Below, piece by piece: positions 18,930 through 27,554 of a DNA stretch of 64,000 nucleotides. Made by a program: the position numbers and the translations under genes. The stretch is from contig NZ_JADWYR010000001.1 in assembly GCF_015831355.1 (NCBI RefSeq), forward strand, positions 310,001 to 374,000. Reading direction: 5' to 3'. The stretch's first letter is position 1, and every line of letters begins with the position of its first letter. Source of the DNA: Panacibacter microcysteis. GTDB taxonomy: Bacteria > Bacteroidota > Bacteroidia > Chitinophagales > Chitinophagaceae. The notes below the pieces were generated by a model. The model saw only the letters and a list, made by a program, of their open reading frames with translations. It searched no databases and was not told the DNA's origin.

Positions 18930-18972
18930 ATGTAGTTATAAGTTGTGTTTGTAAAATATTGTTGATCAGTAT

Positions 18973-19130
18973 GTTTCCGGCTTTTGTCTTTCATGGCATC
19001 GCCTGTTGTGTCACTCACTTGTACTGTTGGAACCATGGGCATCTGCCGATCTTCGCACATGCCCCGTATTGCTTCAATTGTACAAGAGTGCGACGCAACG
19101 GAAGCTTAATAGTTATTCATTGCCCGGCTC
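18973..19130. repeat. Head-to-head GTAC repeat pair (A inverted, B direct)
   Basis: An inverted A head occupies 19005-19024 and a direct B head 19080-19099, separated by 55 bp; tails end in CCGG at both outer edges. The two heads pair over 20 bp with four mismatches, so either strand can form a large hairpin. It lies in the divergent clpB / serine hydrolase intergenic region (18930-19263); apart from it only AT-rich putative promoter sequence is seen there. Confidence 0.85.
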
Positions 19131-19263
19131 ATCATTTTTCTTCAACTTTGTTGCTCAACCGGTTATATGTTTACAATGAACCCATTACTATCTTCGTTAA
19201 CATACATTCAAATAGCTTTATAACTTTCAGCAAATCATAATCCAACACAAGTAACAAGAAATT

Positions 19264-20313
19264 ATGGCGCAAAAAAATGTAGCAAACTGCATGAAAGTCA
19301 GCCCGGTATTGATTTTCATGCTATTATTTCAGGTTGCCGGGGCACAATACAATTTTGCTGAGCTGGACAAAAAACTGGAAAGTTACCAGAAGCAACTGGG
19401 TGGTAACGTTGTTGCCATAGTTTACAAAGACAGCCAGGTAGTGTATAAAAAGGAAATGGGTGAGTTTAAGGCCAACACGGTGGCACCCATTGCCAGTTGC
19501 AGTAAATGGCTGACTGCTGCACTGGTAATGACCTTTGTGGATGAAGGCAAACTCTCGCTGGATGATAAGGTGAGTAAGTACATACCGGAGTTTACCAACT
19601 ATGGCAAAGGCTATATAACCATACGGCAATGTCTTTCTCATACCACCGGTATAGAAAACGGGCGCCCGGGCCTTGGCGTACTGCTTGAAAACAGCAAATA
19701 TGAATCGCTTGAAAAAGAGGTAAATGAGTTTATGGGCAAGCGCGACATTTTTGCGCAGCCGGGGCAGCAGTTTGCCTACAGTACTGTGGGCTTGAATATT
19801 GCAGGCAGGGTACTGGAGGTGATTAGCAAAAGGCAATTCGACCAGTTGATGATGCAACGTATTTTCCGGCCACTAAATATGAAGATGAGCACTTTTTACA
19901 GCGAACGCGCTGTAAACCCGAGCGGCGGTGCTAAATCTACGGCTGCTGATTACATGAACTTTCTTGTAATGCTGTTAAACAAAGGCAACTTTAATGGCAA
20001 ACGCATACTGAGCGAACAGTCTATAGCCGAAATGCAAAAGGCGCAAACCACGCAAAATATGATCAGGTACTCACCAGACAATGCAAAAGGATTGGACTAT
20101 GCGCTGGGAGAATGGGTATTAGAAAAAGACAGTAACGGAAACAGTACCTCTGTAACCAGCCCGGGCTTATTTGGTACGTGGCCCTGGGTTGATAACTGCC
20201 GGGGCTATGCCTGCATTATTTTTGTAAGAAACCTGAAAGCAGAGGACAGGAGAGATATGTATACAGACATTAAAAAAGTAATAGACGCACAGCTAAGCAA
20301 TAAGTGTAAATAA
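19264..20313 (+). CDS. Serine hydrolase of the class C beta-lactamase family
   Basis: A 349-aa exported protein; the signal peptide ends near VAGAQ (residue 28). It has the beta-lactamase/PBP4-like fold with SxxK as SCSK (Ser78, Lys81), the conserved LSHTTGI and the second motif YSTVGLN, in which the usual YxN third residue is Thr. The KTG-type third motif is not obvious. Most family members are D-aminopeptidases, esterases or cell-wall enzymes rather than true beta-lactamases. Either ATG 19264 or the internal ATG at 19291 (MKVSPVLIF) could start it; the second leaves a neater signal peptide. A 15-bp-stem terminator follows. Confidence 0.85.
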   Translation: MAQKNVANCMKVSPVLIFMLLFQVAGAQYNFAELDKKLESYQKQLGGNVVAIVYKDSQVVYKKEMGEFKANTVAPIASCSKWLTAALVMTFVDEGKLSLDDKVSKYIPEFTNYGKGYITIRQCLSHTTGIENGRPGLGVLLENSKYESLEKEVNEFMGKRDIFAQPGQQFAYSTVGLNIAGRVLEVISKRQFDQLMMQRIFRPLNMKMSTFYSERAVNPSGGAKSTAADYMNFLVMLLNKGNFNGKRILSEQSIAEMQKAQTTQNMIRYSPDNAKGLDYALGEWVLEKDSNGNSTSVTSPGLFGTWPWVDNCRGYACIIFVRNLKAEDRRDMYTDIKKVIDAQLSNKCK

Positions 20314-20334
20314 TAATAAAGCGGTTAATAAAAC

Positions 20335-20367
20335 AATATGGCGCCGGCCTTTGGCCGGCGCCATATT
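20335..20367. terminator. Bidirectional terminator
   Basis: A perfect 15-bp stem (AATATGGCGCCGGCC / GGCCGGCGCCATATT) with a TTT loop between the convergent serine-hydrolase and adenosyltransferase genes; it abuts the stop codon of the latter. Confidence 0.92.
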
Positions 20368-20937
20368 TTATACCTTGACAGCCCTTGGGTTCCAGATTAC
20401 TTCATTGATGTTATTCTGGTGGCCAATAAAACGTGCCAAAACAAAAAGATAATCACTAAGGCGGTTTAGATATTTGATGATCAGTGGCTCGACAAACAGC
20501 TCGTTTTCTTTCATGTTTACACATAACCTTTCTGCACGACGGCATACGCAGCGCACAACATGCGCGGTAGAAACAGCAACATGGCCGCCCGGCAAAATAA
20601 AATGTTTCATTTCGGGCAGCACTTCATTCATGTGATCAATTGCATGTTCCAGCATAACGATGTCTTCTTCTTTCAGATCCGGAATTTTCATGGCTGGCTC
20701 TTTATCGGGGTCAACAGCCAATGAGGCGCCAATTGTAAATAAACGGTCCTGTATCTCTTTCAACATATGCTTACTGTTTACATCTGTTATATGATCGTTG
20801 AGTAAGCCGATATATGAATTCAATTCATCTACAGTGCCATAAGTTTCGATGCGTATATGGCTTTTCAGCACTTTTGTTCCGCCAATAAGACTTGTCTTTC
20901 CTTTATCTCCTGTTTTGGTATATATCTTAAGTGCCAT
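20368..20937 (-). CDS. PduO-type cob(I)alamin adenosyltransferase
   Basis: A 189-aa enzyme that adenosylates cob(I)alamin with ATP to form coenzyme B12. The ATP-binding N-terminus (YTKTGDKGKTSLIGG), the ETYGTVDELNS motif and the C-terminal CRRAERL helix are all present. ATG 20937 is chosen over the longer frame because MALKIYTK is the family N-terminus. A good Bacteroidota promoter (TTG, 18 bp, TAATTTTG at 20965-20972) lies upstream with a leader of about 22-25 nt. No cobalamin riboswitch is visible. Confidence 0.93.
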   Translation of the reverse strand: MALKIYTKTGDKGKTSLIGGTKVLKSHIRIETYGTVDELNSYIGLLNDHITDVNSKHMLKEIQDRLFTIGASLAVDPDKEPAMKIPDLKEEDIVMLEHAIDHMNEVLPEMKHFILPGGHVAVSTAHVVRCVCRRAERLCVNMKENELFVEPLIIKYLNRLSDYLFVLARFIGHQNNINEVIWNPRAVKV

Positions 20938-20964
20938 AGCTGATCTGTTTAAAAAAATAAACAA

Positions 20965-20972
20965 CAAAATTA
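20965..20972 (-). promoter_or_regulatory. -7 box of the adenosyltransferase gene
   Basis: TAATTTTG on the minus strand fits TAnnTTTG, with ATTG 18 bp upstream as a -33 element. This is the best-formed promoter in the window. Confidence 0.55.
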
Positions 20973-20993
20973 AACATTCACAGTTCGGTGCAA

Positions 20994-21018
20994 TAAAAAA
21001 GGAGAGTCTAAACTCTCC
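20994..21018 (-). terminator. Terminator of the ABC ATPase gene
   Basis: Stem GGAGAGT / ACTCTCC (21001-21007 / 21012-21018) followed on the minus strand by TTTTTTATTG, 45 bp past the stop. Confidence 0.85.
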
Positions 21019-21062
21019 CCATATTTTCCACGAATATATTATTATGTTTAATTATTTCTTAC

Positions 21063-21770
21063 TTAAGCCATTACGTTGTGCGTGCTATCTTTTGTAACGT
21101 CTGTTTCTACCAGCCCGTCTCTAAGCCTTATTACGCGTTTGGCAAACGCAGCAATATCTTCTTCGTGTGTTACCAGTACCACAGTATTACCAGCTGCCTG
21201 TATTTGCCCGAATATTTCCATTACCTCAACGGATGTTTTGGAATCCAGGTTACCGGTTGGTTCATCGGCCAGTAAGATAGACGGGTTATTTACAAGGGCC
21301 CGTGCTATAGCAACACGCTGAATCTGGCCACCGCTCATTTCATTGGGCTTGTGCTGGCTTCGCTCTGCAAGCCCAACTTTCCTCAATGCCTCCAGCGCTC
21401 TTTCCATCCGTTCTTTTTTGCCAATACCACCATAAATAAGCGGCAGCGCTACATTTTCTGCCGCGGTAAGCCTTGGCAACAGGTTAAACTGCTGAAACAC
21501 AAAACCAATTTCCTTATTACGCACATCTGCCAGGTCGTCGTCAGCCATCTTACTTACATCGCTCCCGTTGAGTATGTATTTGCCGGAAGTTGGCGTATCA
21601 AGGCAACCAAGGATGTTCATAAGCGTACTCTTACCACTGCCGCTTGGCCCCATCAGCGCTACATATTCGTTCTTAAAAATATCAAGCGAAACACCTTTAA
21701 GCACTTCCAGGGAGTGGCTACCCATGTAATATGTTTTCCTGATCTCTTCCAGGTGAATGATCGACTGCAT
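21063..21770 (-). CDS. ABC transporter ATP-binding protein, LolD/MacB type
   Basis: A 235-aa ATPase. Walker A is GPSGSGKST (about residue 41), the Q-loop is in [12 protein letters not shown], the signature is [15 protein letters not shown] and Walker B is ILLADEPTG. The family energises lipoprotein release (LolCDE) or macrolide/peptide efflux and FtsX-like mechanotransmission (MacB type); the matching permease is not in the window, so the substrate is unknown. It lies 6 bp after the gatC stop, in one transcript with gatC, and ends at its own terminator. Confidence 0.88.
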   Translation of the reverse strand: MQSIIHLEEIRKTYYMGSHSLEVLKGVSLDIFKNEYVALMGPSGSGKSTLMNILGCLDTPTSGKYILNGSDVSKMADDDLADVRNKEIGFVFQQFNLLPRLTAAENVALPLIYGGIGKKERMERALEALRKVGLAERSQHKPNEMSGGQIQRVAIARALVNNPSILLADEPTGNLDSKTSVEVMEIFGQIQAAGNTVVLVTHEEDIAAFAKRVIRLRDGLVETDVTKDSTHNVMA

Positions 21771-21776
21771 AATATT

Positions 21777-22067
21777 TTATTTCTTGATAACCTTTGGAAC
21801 TTTAAAAAATGCACCATCTGTAACCGGGGCATTTAGCAATGCCTCCTCCCTTGTTACAGACCCTTTTATTTCATCTTCGCGCAGCACATTGATGGATGCG
21901 CCCATGTGTTGCAATGGCTGAACGCCGGTGGTATCTATTTCCTGCAATTTTTCTACAAAAGAAATCATACGCTGCAGGTCAGCTTCTATTTCTTTCTTTT
22001 CCTCATCTGTAAAATAAAGACGCGATAAGTGAGCCAGGTTTTCTACCAGTGCACTATTGATTTCCAT
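21777..22067 (-). CDS. gatC: Asp-tRNA(Asn)/Glu-tRNA(Gln) amidotransferase subunit C
   Basis: A 96-aa subunit of the GatCAB complex that converts Glu-tRNA(Gln) and Asp-tRNA(Asn) to the amidated forms. The family pattern is clear: VENLAHLSRLYFTDEE, then a helix, then the EDE and FFKVPKVIKK C-terminus. Subunits A and B are not linked here, as is common in Bacteroidota. A TACTTTTG box lies 5 bp before the ATG, with a TTTG 22 bp further upstream. Confidence 0.93.
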   Translation of the reverse strand: MEINSALVENLAHLSRLYFTDEEKKEIEADLQRMISFVEKLQEIDTTGVQPLQHMGASINVLREDEIKGSVTREEALLNAPVTDGAFFKVPKVIKK

Positions 22068-22072
22068 AATAA

Positions 22073-22080
22073 CAAAAGTA
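22073..22080 (-). promoter_or_regulatory. -7 box immediately upstream of gatC
   Basis: TACTTTTG (TAnnTTTG) on the minus strand ends 5 bp before the gatC ATG, predicting a start of transcription at or near the A of the ATG (leaderless mRNA). Confidence 0.45.
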
Positions 22081-22180
22081 AAAGTAATGGCTTATTGAAG
22101 CGCAAAAAATATAACAGCGGCAAATATGTTGCGCGTTCTTTCTGTTATGCGTGATAAACAAAACGGGTAATGCATTTTTG

Positions 22181-22378
22181 GTACGGGCAGCAGCACTTTG
22201 TGGCATCGCCGGTTGTGTCACTCACTGCACCGTTCGGAACGATGATGTGGCATGTGCGAATCAAAGTTCTTTTTGAAACACACACACGCTGCCTGATACG
22301 GAACCAAAGCTCAGCTTTATTATACAGTACAAGAGTGCGACGCAACGAAAGCTTCATAGATTTACTGCAGCCGGGAAC
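22181..22378. repeat. Head-to-head GTAC repeat pair (A inverted, B direct)
   Basis: The inverted A head at 22212-22231 has lost the TTGTAC end (reads ACTGCACC). A perfect B head lies at 22327-22346, with its tail reaching CCGGGAAC at 22378. The heads are 95 bp apart. The pair fills most of the divergent 412-bp gatC / response-regulator region, in which I see no gene. Confidence 0.82.
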
Positions 22379-22462
22379 ACAAATAAATAACGCGTAATAA
22401 CCGGACCGGGCAATAATGACTAAATTTTCCCGTTTTGGGAGAAGGAAAACCGATTTTTTGCT

Positions 22463-22470
22463 TAGGTTTG
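22463..22470 (+). promoter_or_regulatory. -7 box upstream of the response regulator gene
   Basis: TAGGTTTG matches TAnnTTTG and ends 9 bp before ATG 22480. No well-spaced -33 TTTG is present. Confidence 0.35.
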
Positions 22471-22479
22471 AATTACAAA

Positions 22480-23865
22480 ATGAAGCAAGACCCAATATCT
22501 ATTTTTATCGTAGAAGATGATGCTGTTTACAGCGCCGTATTAGGTCATTTTCTCTCACTGAATCCTGACTTCCAGGTTAAGAAGTTTACATCTGCAAAAG
22601 CTATACTCGGGGCTATTCATGAAAAGCCCGATATTGTTACACTTGACTATTCTTTGCCGGATATGACCGGTGATATTTTGCTGGAAAAAGTAAAGACCGC
22701 CAGCCCGGAGACAAGGGTAATTATTATCTCTGGCCAGGAAGACATAAAAGTGGCGATTGAATTATTTAAAAAAGGCGCCAACGATTATATCGTTAAGGAT
22801 AACGATACACAGGAACGGTTATGGATGAGTATCCAAAACCTGCGGGAAAACATTTCTTTAAAGAAAGAAATTGCTACCCTTCAGCAGGAGGTGCAGAAGA
22901 AATACAACTTTCAAAAAGCTATTATAGGTAACAGCCCGGCCATAAAACAGGTTTTTGCGTTGATGGAAAAGGCTGCGTCTGCAAACATTACCTGTTCTGT
23001 GTACGGCGAAACGGGTACCGGTAAAGACCTTGTTGCCAAAAGTATTCATTTCAATTCTGAGCGCAAGAAGTTTCCCTTTGTTCCTGTAAACGTTGCTGCT
23101 ATACCCCGCGAATTATTGGAAAGTGAGCTTTTTGGCCACGAAAAAGGTTCCTTTACGGGGGCTGTCAACAGGCGCATCGGCAAATTTGAAGAAGCGCACA
23201 AAGGCACATTGTTCCTGGATGAAATAGGTGAGATGGATATAAACATGCAGGCTAAACTGCTGCGTGTACTACAGGAGCAGGAGTTAACGAGGGTGGGTAG
23301 TAATGAGATTATCAAGATCAATGTAAGAATTATTGTTGCCACTCACCGTAACCTGCAGGAGTTGGTTAAAAAAGGAAAATTCAGGGAAGACCTGTATTAT
23401 CGCCTGCTCGGTTTGCCCATTCATTTGCCGCCACTGAGAGATAGGGGTAACGACATTATACTTATTGCCAATCTTTTCATTGATCATTTTTGTACGGAGA
23501 ATCATTTGCCTAAAAAGCATTTAAGTGTTGAAGCTAAAAAAACGCTTATGCTGTATTCATTCCCGGGTAATATAAGAGAGCTTAAATCCATTATAGAGCT
23601 TGCCTGTGTAATGAGCAATGACGAGTTGATTGATACAGAGCATATACAAATACACACCAACAACAATAACAAGAGCTTTAATAACAATACTGAAAACCTT
23701 ACATTGAAGCAGTTTACCACTCAATTGCTGCAGCACTACCTTGACACATATGAGTACGATGTTTTAAAGGTGGCAGAAAAGCTGGATGTTGGTAAATCTA
23801 CCATTTACAGGATGATCAGTAACAATGAACTGAAACTTTACAGACACCCTGAAGAACAAAACTAA
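22480..23865 (+). CDS. Sigma-54-dependent response regulator (NtrC family)
   Basis: A 461-aa regulator. The receiver domain (1-125) has phosphoacceptor Asp56 in VTLDYSLPD. The AAA+ sigma-54 interaction domain has Walker A GETGTGKD (176-183), the L1 loop as GSFTGA (223-228, the common variant of GAFTGA) and Walker B LFLDE (244-248). A C-terminal helix-turn-helix is in VAEKLDVGKSTIYRMI. It should activate sigma-54 promoters when phosphorylated. ATG 22480 is preferred: residues added by the longer frame are not part of a receiver fold. Its TAA overlaps the ATG of the Hpt gene by one base. No histidine kinase is adjacent. Confidence 0.92.
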   Translation: MKQDPISIFIVEDDAVYSAVLGHFLSLNPDFQVKKFTSAKAILGAIHEKPDIVTLDYSLPDMTGDILLEKVKTASPETRVIIISGQEDIKVAIELFKKGANDYIVKDNDTQERLWMSIQNLRENISLKKEIATLQQEVQKKYNFQKAIIGNSPAIKQVFALMEKAASANITCSVYGETGTGKDLVAKSIHFNSERKKFPFVPVNVAAIPRELLESELFGHEKGSFTGAVNRRIGKFEEAHKGTLFLDEIGEMDINMQAKLLRVLQEQELTRVGSNEIIKINVRIIVATHRNLQELVKKGKFREDLYYRLLGLPIHLPPLRDRGNDIILIANLFIDHFCTENHLPKKHLSVEAKKTLMLYSFPGNIRELKSIIELACVMSNDELIDTEHIQIHTNNNNKSFNNNTENLTLKQFTTQLLQHYLDTYEYDVLKVAEKLDVGKSTIYRMISNNELKLYRHPEEQN

Positions 23866-24209
23866 TGTCAGAAAAACCACTATACTCTCTTCATAAACTA
23901 AAAGAAATTGATGATTCTGAAGATTTCATCTCGCAGGTAATACAGATCTTTTTAGAGACTGTGCCTGCGAATACCGAAGCTATGAAAAAAGCCTGCGATG
24001 CGCAGGATTGGGACCAGGTGTATTTCTACGCGCATAAAATAAAGGCAAATGTAAATTTACTGGACATTACGAGTATTATAGACGATGTGAAGGAGGTGGA
24101 GATAAACGCCCGGGGGCGGATGGCACTGGAATCAATTAAAGATAAAGTATTTGGGATTTCGGTTGTAATACAAAAGGTGGCTGATGTACTAAAAGATTCT
24201 TTTACTTAA
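23865..24209 (+). CDS. Hpt-domain phosphotransfer protein
   Basis: A 114-aa helical protein with the phosphotransfer signature AHKIKANVNLL and candidate phospho-histidine His57. Stand-alone Hpt proteins shuttle phosphate between a hybrid kinase and a response regulator. Coupling by TAATG to the sigma-54 regulator makes that regulator the likely partner (inference). The lysine-rich residues after His57 replace the commoner KSS pattern, but the helix is otherwise typical. Confidence 0.82.
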   Translation: MSEKPLYSLHKLKEIDDSEDFISQVIQIFLETVPANTEAMKKACDAQDWDQVYFYAHKIKANVNLLDITSIIDDVKEVEINARGRMALESIKDKVFGISVVIQKVADVLKDSFT

Positions 24210-24219
24210 AGCGCAAAAA

Positions 24220-24927
24220 TTACTTGTTTAGAACCTGAAATATATCGATCAATGATTTGTCAAGATCGTATGAGAAATCTGAACTTTCTAATATTGCACT
24301 CAAATCGAACTGTTTAAATTCTTTTTTTAAGAACCCAGTATTGGTTTTCATTTTTTTAAAAAGATTGGATAAACTGTCGTGATAATAATATTCTGTTTGC
24401 AAATCGAATTGCCGAAGATCTGATTGTACATAATTCGTACTGACAATGACAAGTTGAGACTTATATTTTTTGTATAAGGAAAATCGACTACCGGATAACA
24501 TTCTTTGATAAAACGAGGAATCTTGAGCTGAAACGAAAGAACCTTTTATAAAAATAAGCTCTCTTGTAATACCCAGATCTTTATTCGCAGAGATGGCAAA
24601 CGAATCCAAAAGCCCCGAAGGCTGAAAGAGTGTTGATGATATTGATCCGGAATTACTAAACTCTATAATTTGATCGTAAGTGTTATAACTGATAAAAGAA
24701 GTGTTCGCTGCTTGACCATGAAGAAATAATTGACCTTGCTTGCGTCCACCAAACAGGTATGGAGATCCTTTAACTTTAAAGTTTCCAACTTGGACTACGC
24801 TATTCTCATTTTCAAGTAACAATCTATTGTACATTTGAGCGGCGTCAAAATACGAGCGCGCCTGGGAGTACCCGGCAAAAAATAAAAATGTCAGGATTAC
24901 AGTTACTAGCAGTTTAGAGTTCATCAT
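24220..24927 (-). CDS. Secreted protein of unknown function
   Basis: A 235-aa protein with a Sec signal peptide (hydrophobic run ending FFAGYSQA) and no lipobox. The mature part is polar and mostly beta in the first half, helical near the end. No family recognised. Its base composition is more AT-rich than the housekeeping genes to the left and resembles the SusC/SusD block to the right, but a terminator at 24966-25000 separates it from that operon. Its own 3' end lies 10 bp from the convergent Hpt gene without a visible terminator. It may be a recent acquisition (inference). Confidence 0.6.
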   Translation of the reverse strand: MMNSKLLVTVILTFLFFAGYSQARSYFDAAQMYNRLLLENENSVVQVGNFKVKGSPYLFGGRKQGQLFLHGQAANTSFISYNTYDQIIEFSNSGSISSTLFQPSGLLDSFAISANKDLGITRELIFIKGSFVSAQDSSFYQRMLSGSRFSLYKKYKSQLVIVSTNYVQSDLRQFDLQTEYYYHDSLSNLFKKMKTNTGFLKKEFKQFDLSAILESSDFSYDLDKSLIDIFQVLNK

Positions 24928-24965
24928 TTTTATTTAGCATTTTAAATACAACTTATCATCAATAA

Positions 24966-25000
24966 TAAAAAAAACTGCCAGTATTTAACTGGCAGTTTTT
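24966..25000 (-). terminator. Terminator of the SusC-SusD-DUF1735 operon
   Basis: Stem AAACTGCCAGT / ACTGGCAGTTT (24972-24982 / 24988-24998), loop ATTTA, followed on the minus strand by a long T-run. Confidence 0.9.
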
Positions 25001-25013
25001 ATGAACTAAAAAA

Positions 25014-25946
25014 CTATTCTTTAGTCAATATTTCTTCTGTTACACGCCACCCTGTAGAACCCATGTAACCATATCTTAGATAAAAGGTCCCTGTCGCCGG
25101 ATCATATGTGTTATTGCATTGTGATGATCCATCCCATTGTGGTACATAGCCCGGATTTGTTGTTGGCAAACCGTTGTCAAACTGTGTGTATGGGGCACCC
25201 GCCGCGCCTGGTGCTGCAGTTATTGTTACATGATTTGTTTCAGGATCAACTGTTAACCATGATATATAACCGGAAGTGCCCAAATCACCGAGAAAACATT
25301 CCACTGTACGCGCGTCAACCGTTGGAAGAACTTTTTCTTCATCAACAGCACGAGGTACAGATGGGTGATACACATAACCAGTTGAATGATAATTACCGTC
25401 ATAAATATTTTTGATTGCGATCCCAAACACAAAGTCCTTTGAATTGGATGCAATGGTATAATCACTACCAGATACTTCAGTAATAGTGAAACCCAGTCCG
25501 TAAACGACACTTGGATCAATTACCGCTGCATCTGGGATCGTTACAACAAATTCAGCATATTTCTCACCAGCAGGTATTAAAACTTTACCACTTGGCAGAG
25601 TATAATAACTGGCATCAAGCTCGGTTAAACCCGTACCATCCAGTAAAGCATTGTTTAAGGTAACTGTAACTTCTAAATCTTTACTTACAGCCTGATCAGC
25701 TGCGATTTTTACGAGCGTTTGGATCGTTTGAGGCGTACTTATGCCAGAAATACCAGCCACTACGGGCACCTGAATTCCAGTTGCATTTACTTTAGATTGT
25801 TGGAAAAGAACCCCTTTCTGAGAACCAGGATTGTTTATACCATAAACGCCGTCCTCGAAATCATTATCCTTCAAACACCCGGTTAGAAACATCGCCCCCA
25901 GCGCAAATAAAAAGAGCGAATTCAATCTTATGAATTTCAATTTCAT
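25014..25946 (-). CDS. DUF1735 (BT_3987-like) surface lipoprotein
   Basis: A 310-aa lipoprotein (hydrophobic signal, lipobox LTGC, Cys24). The N-terminal half is the beta-sandwich DUF1735 domain often found in proteins encoded after SusC/SusD, with the usual pattern YYTLPSGKVLIPAGEKYAEF. The C-terminal half contains YDGNYHSTGYVYHP and resembles glycan-contacting modules of such lipoproteins. It starts 11 bp after the SusD stop and is the last gene of the operon, so it probably acts at the cell surface with that transporter, in ligand capture. The ligand is unknown; no glycoside hydrolase or peptidase lies in the operon. Confidence 0.82.
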   Translation of the reverse strand: MKLKFIRLNSLFLFALGAMFLTGCLKDNDFEDGVYGINNPGSQKGVLFQQSKVNATGIQVPVVAGISGISTPQTIQTLVKIAADQAVSKDLEVTVTLNNALLDGTGLTELDASYYTLPSGKVLIPAGEKYAEFVVTIPDAAVIDPSVVYGLGFTITEVSGSDYTIASNSKDFVFGIAIKNIYDGNYHSTGYVYHPSVPRAVDEEKVLPTVDARTVECFLGDLGTSGYISWLTVDPETNHVTITAAPGAAGAPYTQFDNGLPTTNPGYVPQWDGSSQCNNTYDPATGTFYLRYGYMGSTGWRVTEEILTKE

Positions 25947-25957
25947 ATAAATTTATT

Positions 25958-27532
25958 TTAATTATTGTCCCAGAATATTTTACTGCTGAATTGATCTATT
26001 GTACCTTCTCCTTTAACATTAGCAGCGTTGTAATTGTATTCGTTTTGTGGATAGAGTAGCCTTATAGGTATTTCTGTTGCAGTATTTTGCGGAGCAACAG
26101 ATAGAGGCGGGCCTGCTGTATAACCACCTGGGGCTCCGTAAACAAAATGCGTACTACCATCATAAGGTACGCGTCTGTAATCGGACCATATTTCAAAAGG
26201 AGCAAGCGCATTTAACGCAAACCATTTTTGACAAATAATAGTATTTAAGCCCCCGCCTTCTGCATAATAATCAACATCTGGATAAGTTGCGTTTCCTTCG
26301 AGATATGCCTCGGCAGAAGCAGCATCCAAACCTAACCATATAAATGATTCAGTAACAGCAGCGACTGTTAATTGACCAGCATCGCCTGCAATAATTCCCC
26401 TTTCAGCAGCCTCAGCCTGTAAAAACATGCTTTCTACGCTGGTTAACAGCCACGCATCTGAAGCTGCGCCCTCAGGAAGCAAACCCGGTCCGCTTATTGA
26501 AGATAACGTTGCAGCTGCATTTTCTGTCACTGGTGGTAAGCCATAAGCTACCCCACGCATACCTTGGTTACCAGCTACATAAAAACGATTAATACGAGGA
26601 TCGCCATCCCATCTGTACCATCCATAGGTTTCAAGTGCACCAGTTGCGTCTCCTACTGCATAAGAGTTACCTTTGTAGTAAACAGATGAACCCGTTGCAG
26701 TGGCTGTTTCGTCCCGCACATAGGTTCTGTAGAATGGATTAGGTTTAGTGGATCCGAAACCCGGGTTAATCATAGCTGATTCTCCGGTTCCAAGATAACC
26801 TAGGCCATTTTCTTCAATTTTTGCAACTTCTCCAGCGATATCAAAATCCGATACGCCATACACGTGAACCAGCATTCTTAATTTAAGTGTGTTAGCTAAT
26901 TTAATCCACAAATTAACGTCTCCGCCGTAAACAAGATCATTTGTTTCATAATCTACGTTAACGTCAGGATTTGTTTCGTTTAATAATGTTATCGCAGTAT
27001 CCAATTGACGGAACAGGTCTTTGTAAATGTCAATACCCTTATCATATTTCGGCGTGGGATTAGCATTTCCTTTTAGCGCATCAAAATATGGTACGTTATT
27101 ATAGACATCTACTAAAATTTGAAAATTGTGGGCTTTCATAATTCTAGCAACACCTTCGTAAAAAGTTGCTCCTGCCTGATGCGCCTTATTCTGCATAATA
27201 TCATAGTTGAAGGCGTTTGAGTACAAATCATCCCAAACATTCGTTTGAAAGTTAGTAGTGATTTGATATGTCTCTTCAGTTACATTGGGAGCATAAGTAC
27301 CAGATCTAGCCCAATAGCCAAGCCAGTTCTGCAACCAACCCCAATCTGTTGCTACAATATATGAGGTAGACTGTAAAGCAGCAGGAAGTAACACATTATA
27401 AGTTACCGTACTGTCTGTAGGCTGATTGGGGTTTTTATTTACATTAAAACTTTCCTTCTTACAACTCTGTATGCCGGTCGTAAGAACAACCAGTAGTACA
27501 AAAATTATGGAATATGACTTTTTAAGTTTCAT
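25958..27532 (-). CDS. SusD/RagB-like nutrient-binding lipoprotein
   Basis: A 524-aa outer-membrane lipoprotein (signal ending IQSCKKES; lipid on the Cys of QSC). It belongs to the SusD-like_2 group: NVNKNPNQPTDS after the signal, TPR-type helices in the first half (IMKAHNFQILVDVYNNVPY) and a C-terminal loop region that includes FEIWSDYRRVPYDG and RLLYPQNEYNYN. It forms the lid of the SusC channel and binds the nutrient. It lies 22 bp after susC and 11 bp before the DUF1735 gene. Confidence 0.93.
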   Translation of the reverse strand: MKLKKSYSIIFVLLVVLTTGIQSCKKESFNVNKNPNQPTDSTVTYNVLLPAALQSTSYIVATDWGWLQNWLGYWARSGTYAPNVTEETYQITTNFQTNVWDDLYSNAFNYDIMQNKAHQAGATFYEGVARIMKAHNFQILVDVYNNVPYFDALKGNANPTPKYDKGIDIYKDLFRQLDTAITLLNETNPDVNVDYETNDLVYGGDVNLWIKLANTLKLRMLVHVYGVSDFDIAGEVAKIEENGLGYLGTGESAMINPGFGSTKPNPFYRTYVRDETATATGSSVYYKGNSYAVGDATGALETYGWYRWDGDPRINRFYVAGNQGMRGVAYGLPPVTENAAATLSSISGPGLLPEGAASDAWLLTSVESMFLQAEAAERGIIAGDAGQLTVAAVTESFIWLGLDAASAEAYLEGNATYPDVDYYAEGGGLNTIICQKWFALNALAPFEIWSDYRRVPYDGSTHFVYGAPGGYTAGPPLSVAPQNTATEIPIRLLYPQNEYNYNAANVKGEGTIDQFSSKIFWDNN

Positions 27533-27554
27533 ATTAAATATTTATCTTATTATT

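Noticed and set aside
19264-20313. A true class C beta-lactamase conferring resistance
   Set aside because: The YxN and KTG-type motifs are not canonical, and the broad serine-hydrolase family is mostly non-lactamase.
21777-24209. A linked GatA/GatB or a histidine kinase next to gatC or the response regulator
   Set aside because: No such open frame exists on either strand; the space is filled by a repeat pair and the genes listed.
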